Shown: one piece after another, positions 17,699 through 27,388 of the stretch | Layout: the number at the start of each line of letters is the position of its first letter | Numbering within the stretch: the stretch's first letter is position 1 | Assembly: GCA_944324185.1 (NCBI GenBank) | Contig: CALUVI010000002.1 | Location: 1 to 64,000, forward strand | Origin: Candidatus Gastranaerophilales bacterium | GTDB taxonomy: Bacteria; Cyanobacteriota; Vampirovibrionia; Gastranaerophilales; Gastranaerophilaceae | Reading direction: 5' to 3' | Length of the DNA: 64,000 nt | Program-made: the position numbers and the translations under genes | Notes under the pieces: model-generated | What the model was told of the DNA's origin: nothing | The model's input: only the letters and a program-made list of their open reading frames with translations | The model's database searches: none

Positions 17699-19111
17699 TT
17701 ATCTGAAAATATGAGGATATGTGTCTGCTAAATATTCTGCAAAAACATTACTGCAGCGTTCTTGTGCATATATCAAAGCTTCTTTTATATGCTTGTTATT
17801 TAATATCAGAGGAGATGATAGGTATTTATCCAGCAGAGGAAGTTTGGTTTCGTCTTCACTGCGGATAATCTTAATAAGCTCACTTGCATCAAAGTGTATG
17901 TAATTTACAAGGTTTTTGAAATTTTTATCATTTATGTTTTTGTACACATACTCAAGCTCCGGTGAATATTTTATATCTCGATCTTTTATAACATCAAGAA
18001 GTTCATAGTTTTCGGCATTCATAATTTTTTCTATTACTGAAATATCAAAGCGGTCTTTTTTGTTATAATCTATATACGGAAGTTGTTTTAGTAAATCAAT
18101 CATCTTATTGTATTTTTCTCTGTTTTCTTCTGTCGGAACAATGTTTGCAATTGAATTTACTATATCATCGTTAAAATTAATTATGCTTCCATATGAGCTT
18201 TTAACTGCCGGACTGTCGAGAAACTCTGTTATTTCATCAATATCGCAGTAATTATTTAATTTAGGAGTTTTTAAAAGCGGACCGAATATTTTTCGAACAA
18301 GTTCCGATTTTATGCTTTCGTCAGAGTAAGCCATTCTGAATTCATTTTTTATAGGCTGAGTATAAAATACATTATGCATGCCGGAATACTGTTTTTTATC
18401 AAGCGTGTCTTTTAAGGTATTTATATAATTTTCCAATTCCGCACTAAATTTATTATTTTCAAGCTTTTCAGCATTATCGGCAACAAAACTGTATAAGAAG
18501 TATAGAATCTCATCTGCAAGAGCATATTTTGCTTCCGGTCTTACATTCTTGCTATTTAGTGAAGCCATTATATCAGGAAGTGCTGATAGGTCAAAGTTTT
18601 CCAGATTATGCGTCAGAATGGGCATACCGTTGGCATTGTCTCTTACGTAGAGATTTAAAAGGTATTCTTGCATATCATTATCAATAAAGGTTTTTCTTAT
18701 TGCTTCTGCTTCTTTTTTTGAAGCTTGCCATAAAGGTGGATTTGAGTTATATTGCTCAAGAATAAATTCTTCTAACTCTTTGTGAGTAAGCTTTGAATGT
18801 TTTGTACTGTTACCGGTAGTGGCTTCACTAGAAAATTCTCCAGAGATATTTTCTTTTGAAGACGAATTTGTAACCTGTTTTTCATCCAGTTTTTCATCTG
18901 TTCTGTTTATACCATCAGCATTATCATAGGTAAAGTAATTCTTCATGGCAAATCCGGCTGTTATTCCGCTGATTATTGAAGAGCTGTTTTGTATAATTTT
19001 TCCTATTTTTTTAGTGTCACCTTTGGAGCCAAAATTAGGTAAAATGTGGGTTTTGATACTTTTATTCCGATTATTGTTTATATTGAATTGCGTAACGGAT
19101 GTAATTTTCAT
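17699..19111 (-). CDS. Unknown Sec-less protein, paralogue of the next gene
   Basis: 470 residues. There is no signal peptide. The N-terminus (MKITSVTQFNINNN, then LPNFGSKG) shares a MKI ... N ... FG/FRG pattern with the genes at 19111 and 39896. A helical module at about 115-230 (NPPLWQASKKEAEAIRKTF, then LENFDLSALPDIMASL) is also found twice in the neighbour. The C-terminal part (PYIDYNKKDRFDISVIEKIM, YELLDVIKDRDIKYSPELEY) has an ankyrin-like helix-turn-helix rhythm. The ATG at 19111, behind AAAGGAG, overlaps the upstream stop (ATGA), so both are cotranslated. Placement between flhB and flhA suggests a link to export, possibly as a substrate. The function is unknown. Confidence 0.6.
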   Translation of the reverse strand: MKITSVTQFNINNNRNKSIKTHILPNFGSKGDTKKIGKIIQNSSSIISGITAGFAMKNYFTYDNADGINRTDEKLDEKQVTNSSSKENISGEFSSEATTGNSTKHSKLTHKELEEFILEQYNSNPPLWQASKKEAEAIRKTFIDNDMQEYLLNLYVRDNANGMPILTHNLENFDLSALPDIMASLNSKNVRPEAKYALADEILYFLYSFVADNAEKLENNKFSAELENYINTLKDTLDKKQYSGMHNVFYTQPIKNEFRMAYSDESIKSELVRKIFGPLLKTPKLNNYCDIDEITEFLDSPAVKSSYGSIINFNDDIVNSIANIVPTEENREKYNKMIDLLKQLPYIDYNKKDRFDISVIEKIMNAENYELLDVIKDRDIKYSPELEYVYKNINDKNFKNLVNYIHFDASELIKIIRSEDETKLPLLDKYLSSPLILNNKHIKEALIYAQERCSNVFAEYLADTYPHIFR

Positions 19112-20904
19112 CAATTTCTCCTTTCCAGAGTAACTTTATTGTTTTGTATTAAAGGTGAGGATAAGTGCCGCTCCAGCTCCGGAGATTTTTTACGTAACAA
19201 TTTTCGTAATTCCTCTATGTCAAACTCTACATTATCGATTGCTTCCTTAAACTTTTCATCCTGAATGTTTTCATAAACATAATCTAATTCAGGTAAATAT
19301 TGTATATTATGTTCTTTGACAACATTTAAAAGTTCAAGGTTCTCAGAGTTCATTATTTTTTCTATTATTGAAATTCCGTATTTATCTTTTTGATTGTAAT
19401 TAATATCAGGTAGATTTTTCAATAATTCAAGCATTTCATTATATTTATTGCTGTCGACATCTGTAGGAAGAATATCTGGTATTGAATTTAAAATATTGTC
19501 ATAATAGTTTAAAACTCTGCCCTTTGATTCAATAACATCATCCGATTTAAGACAGCTTATAATACTATCAATATTGCGGTATTCCATGTTTTCCGGAAAT
19601 TGATATATTTTGCCAAATATTTTTTTTACAATATCTGCTTTAATATTACCTTCAGGTGTAATCTTTTTGAGTATTAAGTATTTGTATACAGATTGTTTCT
19701 GGTTAATAAGATGGTCGCTGCAAGGGCGCGTATTCGGTTTTAATGCCAAATATTCATCAATATTTTGTCTCAAAATGTCAGCATAATTTCCAAGTTCTTC
19801 TGTAAATTTGTCATTTTGTAATTTATATCTGTTGTTGTAAATGTAATCATAAATTATACAAAGTACCGTATCTGAAAAAATATATTTGTCTTTTTCATTC
19901 AGTACGCCGCTATTTATAATGTCAATAATATCCGGCATTGCAGATAAATCTCTGTTTTCAAGGTTATTTTCCAAAACATTGCTTATCCTTGGCTCGTTGT
20001 TATCTCTAAGGTACAAATCAAGAACATATCCTGGTTTGCCATTATCTTTGAACACTTTTCTTATAATCTTTGCTTCATCAGGTGTTGCATTCCATACTGG
20101 AGGATTTACCGAACGATAGGGAATAAAATATTGTTCATCAAGAAATCTTTCAAAATTTCTTGCATTCATCTTGTAATTTGTATCGTTTTTATCTGCAATA
20201 AAAACATCAGACCTGTTAAGCACCAGTGTATTTTCAAATGTAGATTTTACAAGATCAGATTTAATATTTTTATCTGCTAAATTCCTCTTGTAATACTTTG
20301 TCATAAGCATAAGTTCATTATCGGATACACTCTCATTAATGCTGTCTTTTACATCTTCAAACGCAGCATTTTTCTTTTCTTTTACATATTCAATTATCTG
20401 TCCGAGTTCATCCGTAAACTCATCATTTTCAAGTTTTTCGGCATTCACGTATAAAAAGCGGTAAATTACCTGCAGCATGTCATCATAGTGACCGAACTTG
20501 AATTTTTTATTTTTTTCACTTTCACATCCGACAAGTATATCAGGTACTGCTGATAAGTCCTTATTCTCAAGGTCATTGAACAGTCTTCCGTCACGGAGAC
20601 CCAGATACAAAACCGGAATTTCAGAGGCTTTATCGTTGGAAATAAAAGTCTCACGAATCTTTTGAGCTTCTTCTTTTGAAGCATAATAAATACGCGGAAA
20701 ATGAACCGGTGACCAGGCTTGCTGCTCTAAAAAAGCACTTAGTTTTTTATCGTCCATCTTCAAGGTTTCATTAACCTGACTTGCGGCGGATGCAATGCTT
20801 GCAGCAGTTAGAACTGCTAATTTTTTGCTTTTATTAAGACCTCGAAAGCTGCTGTAATTTTTTCTGATTCCCGTATTATAAGGGTTTGCAGATAATATTT
20901 TCAC
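19111..20904 (-). CDS. Unknown Sec-less protein with two copies of a helical module
   Basis: 597 residues starting with GTG (GAGG 6 nt upstream). The N-terminus is MKILSANPYNTGIRKNYSSFRG, a likely sorting signal shared with two other proteins in the window. Module 1 (about 51-205; YYASKEEAQKIRETF ... LENKDLSAVPDIL) and module 2 (about 254-420; NPPVWNATPDEAKIIRKVF ... LENRDLSAMPDIIDII) are internal duplicates; the downstream paralogue has one. The C-terminus (DINYNQKDKYGISIIEKIM, LELLNVVKEHNIQYLPELDY) is also shared. There is no membrane segment. It may be an effector or scaffold, but no named family was recognised. Confidence 0.6.
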   Translation of the reverse strand: MKILSANPYNTGIRKNYSSFRGLNKSKKLAVLTAASIASAASQVNETLKMDDKKLSAFLEQQAWSPVHFPRIYYASKEEAQKIRETFISNDKASEIPVLYLGLRDGRLFNDLENKDLSAVPDILVGCESEKNKKFKFGHYDDMLQVIYRFLYVNAEKLENDEFTDELGQIIEYVKEKKNAAFEDVKDSINESVSDNELMLMTKYYKRNLADKNIKSDLVKSTFENTLVLNRSDVFIADKNDTNYKMNARNFERFLDEQYFIPYRSVNPPVWNATPDEAKIIRKVFKDNGKPGYVLDLYLRDNNEPRISNVLENNLENRDLSAMPDIIDIINSGVLNEKDKYIFSDTVLCIIYDYIYNNRYKLQNDKFTEELGNYADILRQNIDEYLALKPNTRPCSDHLINQKQSVYKYLILKKITPEGNIKADIVKKIFGKIYQFPENMEYRNIDSIISCLKSDDVIESKGRVLNYYDNILNSIPDILPTDVDSNKYNEMLELLKNLPDINYNQKDKYGISIIEKIMNSENLELLNVVKEHNIQYLPELDYVYENIQDEKFKEAIDNVEFDIEELRKLLRKKSPELERHLSSPLIQNNKVTLERRN

Positions 20905-21007
20905 AATAACCTCTTTATTGTTGTTATATTTTTTATTAAGTACTGTAAATATATTTTTTGATAGTTCAAAATAAATTGTTAAAAAAAATTTACATAAAAT
21001 CTGAATT

Positions 21008-21035
21008 TTGATATTTCAATAAGTGGTGATAAAAT
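21008..21035 (+). promoter_or_regulatory. Sigma-70-type promoter of flhA
   Basis: TTGATA (21008-21013), a 16-nt spacer and TAAAAT (21030-21035), 39 bp before the flhA ATG. The presence of a separate promoter agrees with flhA being cut off from fliPQR and flhB. Confidence 0.5.
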
Positions 21036-21074
21036 GTTAATTGGAGAGGATTGCCTGATAAAGGCTAAAGAATA

Positions 21075-23168
21075 ATGGAACTGGGCAAATTATCAAAACT
21101 TTTAAGCAATAACGATATCGTCCTTGCCATAGGCTTGGTCGTAATTGTGTGCATGATGGTAATTCCTCTTCCCGCTCCGCTACTGGATTTACTGCTTACA
21201 ATAAATATCTCGCTTGCGGTAGTAATACTTTTAGTATGTTTATATACACAGGAACCCCTTGATTATTCATCCTTTCCAACAGTGTTACTTATTGCAACTC
21301 TTTTCCGTCTGGGGTTGAACGTGAGTTCTACTCGTCTGATTCTTCTCTATGGCGAGGCGGGAAATGTTATTAATTCCTTCGGTGAATTTGTAGTCGGAGG
21401 TAATTATGTTGTAGGTGCGGTAATCTTCTGTATCCTTGTATTAATAAATTTTATGGTTATTACAGGCGGTGCAACCCGTGTTGCAGAAGTTTCTGCTAGA
21501 TTTACATTAGATAAGATGCCGGGTAAACAATTGAGTATTGATGCTGATTTAAACTCCGGACTCATTAATGAAGATCAGGCTAAAGAAAGGCGCCGGAAGT
21601 TAGAGCGTGAAACTGATTTCTACGGTACAATGGACGGTGCTTCTAAGTTCGTAAAAGGTGATGCGACTGCCGGTATTGTAATTACTGTTATAAATATTGT
21701 CGGCGGCTTGATAATAGGTGTTATCCAGCTTCATATGGATATTCAAACCGCACTTTCGACTTACACAATATTAACCGTAGGTGACGGTCTTGTATCACAG
21801 GTTCCGGCTCTTTTAATTTCTACCGCTACAGGTTTGATTGTATCAAGAGCAACCGGTAAAGATGAATCACTCTCAGAAGATATTAAAAATGAAATGTTCT
21901 CAGACCCTAGAGTGCTTGGCGTTGTATCAGGCTTAATAGGATTTATGGGTATAGTTCCGGGCATGCCGACAATACCGTTTATTTCAATTGCGGCAATTAC
22001 AGGGGCTTTTGCTTACTTTAAAATGAAGGCAAAGAAAGAACAGAAAGCTACAGAACAGGCTCAGCAGCTTGAACAGGCACAACAGGAAAAACTCGGGAAA
22101 AAAGAAAAAAGAGCAAAAGCGACAAGAGAAAGTGTCATGGAGCTTTTGAATGTTGATACTATTGAAATTGAAGTAGGTTACAGGCTTGTACAGCTTCTTA
22201 ACATTGAAATGGGAGGAGATTTGCTGGAACGTATTGCTCAAATTAGGCGCCAGATGGCTCTGGATTTAGGTATAATTCTCCCTTCCATACGTGTAAGAGA
22301 CAATTTACAGCTTTCTCCGAATTCCTACCAGATAAAACTAAAAGGCGTTGCGCTTGAATCAGGTGATGTTTATCCGGAGAGATATCTGGCTATGTGTGCA
22401 GGAGATCCTGTCGGGAACCTTGCAATAAACGGTATTCACGCAATTGAGCCGGCGTTTGGACTTCCTGCTTTGTGGATTGAGCCTAAGGATAAGGATATGG
22501 CAGAAATGTCCGGATATACTGTTGTGTCGGCTTCTGCAGTTATTTCTACACATATAACGGAAGTTATCAAAAAATGTGCTTCTGAAATTCTTTCCAGATT
22601 TGATGTTCAGCAGCTTATTGATAATCTTAAAAAAGAGGTTTCGGAAGATTATGTTAACGACATGATGAAAGATATTACAGTAGGCGATGTTCAAGTCGTT
22701 ATGCAGAATCTTTTGAAAGAGGGGGTTGCTGTTCGAGACTTGAAAACAATATTAGAGACTATAAGTCTGCAGGCTAAAATCAACAAGAATCCGAACTTCT
22801 TAACGGAACATGTTCGTCAGGCGCTTTCAAGAAATATTTGCAAACAGAATCTTGCAGATACGGGCGAACTTTATGTTATCACTCTTGCTCCGGATGTTGA
22901 AAATACAATTGCAAAAGGCGCAAGTCCTGACGGCATGAGTGTAACTTTAGATCCTTCATTTACTAAAAATATGTTTGACAAGATGAACCTTGAGCTGGAA
23001 AAAGCAATTACAGCAACTGGAAATCAGCCTGTAATTCTTTGTTCTTCTCCAATAAGGCTTTTATTCAGAAAACTTGTAGAAAGAACATATCCTCAGATTT
23101 CAATTATGTCATATAATGAAATAAGTCCGAATGTAAAAGTGCGTTCGGTTGGAATGGTTAAAACTTAA
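21075..23168 (+). CDS. flhA: Flagellar/type III export protein FlhA
   Basis: 697 residues, full family length. The N-terminal third has about eight membrane helices with the FHIPEP-family signature (TLFRLGLNVSSTRLIL) and the conserved cytosolic loop (FTLDKMPGKQLSIDADLNSGLI, RRKLERETDFYGTMDGASKFVKGD). The soluble C-terminal domain (about 350-697) forms the docking ring for chaperone-substrate complexes. FlhA energises and selects export substrates. PilZ and a small membrane protein follow at 23 bp and 17 bp and are probably cotranscribed. Confidence 0.95.
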   Translation: MELGKLSKLLSNNDIVLAIGLVVIVCMMVIPLPAPLLDLLLTINISLAVVILLVCLYTQEPLDYSSFPTVLLIATLFRLGLNVSSTRLILLYGEAGNVINSFGEFVVGGNYVVGAVIFCILVLINFMVITGGATRVAEVSARFTLDKMPGKQLSIDADLNSGLINEDQAKERRRKLERETDFYGTMDGASKFVKGDATAGIVITVINIVGGLIIGVIQLHMDIQTALSTYTILTVGDGLVSQVPALLISTATGLIVSRATGKDESLSEDIKNEMFSDPRVLGVVSGLIGFMGIVPGMPTIPFISIAAITGAFAYFKMKAKKEQKATEQAQQLEQAQQEKLGKKEKRAKATRESVMELLNVDTIEIEVGYRLVQLLNIEMGGDLLERIAQIRRQMALDLGIILPSIRVRDNLQLSPNSYQIKLKGVALESGDVYPERYLAMCAGDPVGNLAINGIHAIEPAFGLPALWIEPKDKDMAEMSGYTVVSASAVISTHITEVIKKCASEILSRFDVQQLIDNLKKEVSEDYVNDMMKDITVGDVQVVMQNLLKEGVAVRDLKTILETISLQAKINKNPNFLTEHVRQALSRNICKQNLADTGELYVITLAPDVENTIAKGASPDGMSVTLDPSFTKNMFDKMNLELEKAITATGNQPVILCSSPIRLLFRKLVERTYPQISIMSYNEISPNVKVRSVGMVKT

Positions 23169-23191
23169 TTAAATATATAGAAAGGGTAAGT

Positions 23192-23797
23192 ATGAGAGAA
23201 CTGATTAAGGATAATCAAATAGTAACAATAGTTCCGCAGGATTTTAAGAAAACAAATAAGGGGAAAGTCTTAGAAGTTTCTTCTGATGGTTTCAGAATGG
23301 AGTTAAAATTCAAACCCGAAGGCTTGATGATTAACCATATTTGCGACTTTTATTCGTTTACTGATAACGGTTATCTTTATTTTGAATCTTATATTCAGAA
23401 TCTTGAAAATAACGTTATAACAATAGCAAACCCTGTTAAACACCGCTTCTTGCAGAGACGTAAATTCACACGTATTAAGTTTATTGAAGATTTGACTTTA
23501 ACCTGCGGCGAGGTTTCGCATAAAGTCCGTACGCTTGACCTTTCAGCGGGCGGTATGAAACTCAGAACAGAAGAAAATATTGATATGGATAAGGATTATG
23601 ATGTATCAATAAAATTAAGTGATGAGCAGGTTATTAATTGCAAATACCAGCTTATAAGGGTTGAAAAAGGCGACAGTGGGTTGTATACAATATCAGGACG
23701 CTTTATCTGCTTGAGCAATATTGATAAGATGACGCTTGTTCAATTCTGTATGAAAAAAGATATGGAAAACCTTAATAAATCAAGCAATGAAGAGTAG
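23192..23797 (+). CDS. PilZ-domain protein (YcgR-like)
   Basis: 201 residues. An N-terminal YcgR-N-like beta domain (about 1-85) is followed by a PilZ domain with both c-di-GMP-binding motifs: RxxxR in QRRKFTRIKF and DxSxxG in DLSAGGMKL. Such proteins sense c-di-GMP and slow flagellar rotation or change surface behaviour. It lies 23 bp after flhA, so flagellar activity in this organism is probably under second-messenger control. Confidence 0.85.
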   Translation: MRELIKDNQIVTIVPQDFKKTNKGKVLEVSSDGFRMELKFKPEGLMINHICDFYSFTDNGYLYFESYIQNLENNVITIANPVKHRFLQRRKFTRIKFIEDLTLTCGEVSHKVRTLDLSAGGMKLRTEENIDMDKDYDVSIKLSDEQVINCKYQLIRVEKGDSGLYTISGRFICLSNIDKMTLVQFCMKKDMENLNKSSNEE

Positions 23798-23814
23798 TAT
23801 AGAACAAATATAAT

Positions 23815-24159
23815 ATGGGTTATACAGAAAATATAAGATTATTATTTATCGTTTTGACGATGCTTGTAATAGGTACCGTAAGTATTATAAGAGTCGGTAC
23901 TATTGATATGCATGCAATTTTAACAACTGCAACTATACTTGTACCTGCAATTGTCGTTATGGGGTATTTAGGGCAAAAGATAGGTGAAATTGTGGATAAC
24001 CCTAAAAACAGAGAGGATGCTGATTATAAAATAGCTGTTTTAAACGCTCTTAAGCAAATGGATAAGTCTATAACTCTTCAAGAATTAAATGAAAAACTGC
24101 AAAAACAGGTTGCCGAACCTGATTTACCAGAACAGTCTGATGATGATATAGATGTATAG
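23815..24159 (+). CDS. Small membrane protein downstream of flhA and PilZ
   Basis: 114 residues with two membrane helices at about 8-24 and 33-53 and a cytosolic tail containing DADYKIAVLNALKQMDKS and an acidic end (EQSDDDIDV). No family was recognised. It is the last gene of the flhA-pilZ unit. A flagellar accessory role is suggested by position only. Confidence 0.5.
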   Translation: MGYTENIRLLFIVLTMLVIGTVSIIRVGTIDMHAILTTATILVPAIVVMGYLGQKIGEIVDNPKNREDADYKIAVLNALKQMDKSITLQELNEKLQKQVAEPDLPEQSDDDIDV

Positions 24160-24308
24160 CACATAACATATTTGCAGTTTAAGTTTGCCCCAAAATTTCC
24201 CCGAGCGTTTCTTAGCGAGGGGCAATGTGCGGGCTTGCTCGCAACAATAATTTGATATTATGCTCTTAAGAGCATTGTAATATTTAATGTTTCTTCTTTT
24301 TTGCTTAG

Positions 24309-24342
24309 TTTTTTCTTCTTGCATTTTTCAAAGAAGAAAAAA
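24309..24342. repeat. AT-rich 12-bp inverted repeat upstream of leuS
   Basis: TTTTTTCTTCTT and AAGAAGAAAAAA form a perfect 12-bp stem around a 10-nt loop. It may end the flhA-pilZ transcript or lie in the leuS leader. The rest of the 240-bp gap 24160-24399 holds a C/G-rich segment (24190-24240) but no gene that can be supported. Confidence 0.4.
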
Positions 24343-24399
24343 TGAAGAAATATTCTCTTTTTTGTGGTAAAATATCAATATTAATGCAAGGAGGAGTAA

Positions 24400-26904
24400 A
24401 TGAAAGAGGCGTATTTTCCGCAGGAAATAGAGAAGAAATGGCAGAAGTATTGGGAAGATAATAATGTTTTCCATACGCCTGATAATTGTGACAAACCTAA
24501 GTATTATGCCCTGTCGATGTTTCCGTATCCATCCGGAAAACTTCACATGGGACATGTCAGAAACTATACGATTACAGACGTAATTGCAAGGTTTAAGAAA
24601 ATGCAGGGGTACAATGTCCTTCATCCGATGGGATGGGACAGTTTCGGGCTTCCGGCTGAAAATGCGGCTATGAAACACGGCGCTGATCCTGCAAAATGGA
24701 CTGATGAAAATATTGCTTATATGACAAAGCAGCTTAAAATGCTGGGTCTTTCTTATGACTGGCAGAGAGAAGTTACTACCTGCAAGCCGGATTACTATAA
24801 ATGGACGCAATGGTTATTTATCCAGCTTTACAAAAAAGGGCTTGCTTACAAAAAAGAAGCTGCAGTTAACTGGTGTGACAATTGCGGAACCGTTCTTGCA
24901 AATGAACAGGTTATAGACGGCAAGTGCTGGAGATGCGACAGCGTTGTTGAGAAGAAATATCTGTCTCAATGGTTCTTTAAGATTACTGATTATGCAGAGC
25001 GCCTTCTTGAAGATTTAGACAAGCTTAAAGGCTGGGGTGATAATGTTAAGACCATGCAGGCAAACTGGATAGGAAAATCTCAGGGGGCTATTATCAGGTT
25101 TAAAGTAAAAGAAGTCCCGGGGCTTGAAGTTCCTGTTTATACTACAAGACCTGATACGGTTTACGGAATTACTTATCTCGTTGTTGCTCCGGAATACAAA
25201 GATATAGAAAAACTTACAACTCCTGAAAACAAGCAGGCGGTTGAAGAATACAGAGCAAATGCAAGAAAAATGACAGAGATAGAAAGGCTTTCAACAGAAA
25301 GAGTAAAAACAGGTGTACCGCTTGGAACTCACTGTATAAATCCGTATAATGGCGAAGAATTTCCGCTCTGGACAGCAGACTATGCGCTTGTAGAATACGG
25401 AACCGGCGCTGTAATGGCAGTTCCTACCCACGATACAAGAGACTATGATTTTGCAAAAAAATACAATCTTCCTCTAAAAGTTGTTATTCAGGATCCTAAA
25501 AATCCTTCTGACTGTTCAGAAGCCGCTTATACAGAAGAAGGTGTTCTTGTAAATTCAGGCGAATTTTCCGGCCTGAAAAATACGGAAGCTAAGAAGGCAA
25601 TTACACAAAAAGCTGTAAATGAAGGGTTCGGTGAATTCAAAACCCAGTACAGACTTCGTGACTGGCTGATTTCACGCCAGAGATACTGGGGTGCTCCAAT
25701 CCCGATGATTTATTGCGACAAGTGCGGAATCGTTCCGGAAAAAGAAGAAAATCTTCCGGTTATGCTTCCGACTGATGTAGATTTTTCTGTAGTCGGAAAA
25801 TCTCCGATAACAACTTCAAAAACATTTGCAGAAACCACCTGTCCGGTTTGCGGCGGAAAAGCCAGAAGAGAGATGGATACTATGGATACATTTGTATGCT
25901 CAAGCTGGTATTATATGAGGTATTCTGATGCAAAAAACAGTGAAAAACCGTTCTCTAAAGAACTTGTGGACAAATGGCTTCCGGTTGACCAGTATGTAGG
26001 CGGAATTGAGCATGCTATTTTACACCTTTTGTATTCAAGATTCTTTACAAAGGCTTTGAAGGATTTAGGTCTTCTTAGCTTTGATGAGCCGTTTACAAAT
26101 CTGTTAACTCAGGGTATGGTCTTGAAAGACGGTTCAAAAATGTCAAAATCCAAAGGTAATACGGTAGATCCGGATGAAATATTTGAAAACTACGGGGCTG
26201 ATACGGCAAGATTGTTTATTCTTTCCGACTCACCGCCGGCAAGAGATTTTGACTGGTCTGATGCAGGTGTTGAGGGATGTTACAAATTCCTTAACCGTGT
26301 GTGGAGGCTTGTGAGCGAAAATCAAAATCTGATTACTAAAGATTATAAGCTTGAATTCCCTCTTATGAGAGAAAATGACGACCTTGTAAGAACCGTTCAT
26401 ATTGCAATGAAGGGTATTACAAACGATATAGCAAATGACTTCCAGTTTAATACGGTTATTTCTAAGTACAGAGAACTTACAAATGCTATTTACGAATGGC
26501 TCGGGGGTAAATGTAAAGAGAGTAAATGTAATGGGGGTGCTGCTCTTACTGACGAGGATAAAAATGTATTTAGTTTTGCAGTAATTTCCTTAATCAAGCT
26601 TATGGCTCCGGTTACGGTTCACATGTCCGAGGAAATCTGGCATGATCTGGGTTATGAAGGTTCTATCCACGATGAAAAATGGTGTGAGTGGGACGAAAAC
26701 CTTGCAAAAGCAAGCAAAATAACTCTCGTTGTTCAGGTTAACGGAAAAGTTAAGGACAAACTTGAAGCAGACGAAGGGTTAAATGATGAGGAATTAAAAT
26801 CATTGGCTCTTTCAAGCGACAAGGTTAAAGAATTAACCGCAGGAAAAGAGATTGTAAAAGTAATCGTTGTTCCAAAGAAGCTGGTTAATATAGTTGTTAA
26901 ATAA
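24400..26904 (+). CDS. leuS: Leucyl-tRNA synthetase
   Basis: 834 residues, class I synthetase charging tRNA-Leu. The HIGH motif is HMGH at 49-52 (FPYPSGKLHMGHVRNYT) and the KMSKS motif is at 580-584. The editing domain contains TTRPDTVYGITYLVVAPE and the DYDFAKKYNLP segment. Two zinc-binding Cys clusters are visible (CDNCGTV..CWRCD and CDKCGIV..CPVCGGK). AAGGAGG precedes the ATG by 7 nt. A YjaB-like acetyltransferase follows almost directly. Confidence 0.97.
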   Translation: MKEAYFPQEIEKKWQKYWEDNNVFHTPDNCDKPKYYALSMFPYPSGKLHMGHVRNYTITDVIARFKKMQGYNVLHPMGWDSFGLPAENAAMKHGADPAKWTDENIAYMTKQLKMLGLSYDWQREVTTCKPDYYKWTQWLFIQLYKKGLAYKKEAAVNWCDNCGTVLANEQVIDGKCWRCDSVVEKKYLSQWFFKITDYAERLLEDLDKLKGWGDNVKTMQANWIGKSQGAIIRFKVKEVPGLEVPVYTTRPDTVYGITYLVVAPEYKDIEKLTTPENKQAVEEYRANARKMTEIERLSTERVKTGVPLGTHCINPYNGEEFPLWTADYALVEYGTGAVMAVPTHDTRDYDFAKKYNLPLKVVIQDPKNPSDCSEAAYTEEGVLVNSGEFSGLKNTEAKKAITQKAVNEGFGEFKTQYRLRDWLISRQRYWGAPIPMIYCDKCGIVPEKEENLPVMLPTDVDFSVVGKSPITTSKTFAETTCPVCGGKARREMDTMDTFVCSSWYYMRYSDAKNSEKPFSKELVDKWLPVDQYVGGIEHAILHLLYSRFFTKALKDLGLLSFDEPFTNLLTQGMVLKDGSKMSKSKGNTVDPDEIFENYGADTARLFILSDSPPARDFDWSDAGVEGCYKFLNRVWRLVSENQNLITKDYKLEFPLMRENDDLVRTVHIAMKGITNDIANDFQFNTVISKYRELTNAIYEWLGGKCKESKCNGGAALTDEDKNVFSFAVISLIKLMAPVTVHMSEEIWHDLGYEGSIHDEKWCEWDENLAKASKITLVVQVNGKVKDKLEADEGLNDEELKSLALSSDKVKELTAGKEIVKVIVVPKKLVNIVVK

Positions 26905-26931
26905 GTTTTGTCGAACTTAGAATGGAATAAT

Positions 26932-27375
26932 ATGGAGGTTCTTGAGCTTGCAGAAAGGCAGAAACCTCTGATTGATTCGCTTTTAGAAGTCTGGGAAAAA
27001 TCAGTCAGAGAGACGCATTTGTTTTTACCGGAAAATGAAATTATTAATATAAAACAAAATTTTTTGCCGAATGCTTTAAAAAATATTTCTCATCTTATAA
27101 TTGCAAAAAATGAAAACAAACCTGTTGCATTTATGGGCATAGATGATAAAAAACTTGAAATGCTTTTTGTTTCGCCTGAAAAAAGAGGCTGCGGTATTGG
27201 TAAAATGCTTCTTACATACGGTATAAAAACTTATTCTGTAAATGAATTAACCGTAAATGAACAAAATCCGCAGGCAATAGGATTCTATGAACATTTGGGA
27301 TTTGAGGTTTACAAAAAATCAGAGCTTGATGAGCAGGGAAACCCTTATCCTATTTTGTATATGAAGTTAAAATGA
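26932..27375 (+). CDS. GNAT acetyltransferase, YjaB-like
   Basis: 147 residues of the GNAT fold that transfers an acetyl group from acetyl-CoA. The acetyl-CoA loop is RGCGIGKMLL, and the ending NEQNPQAIGFYEHLGFEVYKKSELDEQGNPYPILYMKL closely follows E. coli YjaB. The ATG at 26932 was chosen because it matches the YjaB start; an in-frame TTG lies 24 bp upstream. The substrate is unknown. It is probably read through from leuS (27-bp gap). Confidence 0.75.
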   Translation: MEVLELAERQKPLIDSLLEVWEKSVRETHLFLPENEIINIKQNFLPNALKNISHLIIAKNENKPVAFMGIDDKKLEMLFVSPEKRGCGIGKMLLTYGIKTYSVNELTVNEQNPQAIGFYEHLGFEVYKKSELDEQGNPYPILYMKLK

Positions 27376-27388
27376 TTAAAAAAATTAC

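Noticed and set aside
20905-20990. A sixth accessory-class promoter upstream of the 597-aa gene
   Set aside because: A TACTTAATA string and a CAATT string occur, but about 31 nt apart instead of 14.
24190-24240. A GC-rich hairpin terminator after the small membrane protein
   Set aside because: The C- and G-runs pair only over 4-5 bp and no T-run follows.
24124-24324. A 66-codon minus-strand frame in the gap before leuS
   Set aside because: No ribosome site, low-complexity Lys/Arg start and overlap with the 3' end of the preceding gene.
24328-24810. A 160-codon minus-strand frame overlapping the start of leuS
   Set aside because: It is antisense to the highly conserved HIGH-motif region of leuS and has no independent support.
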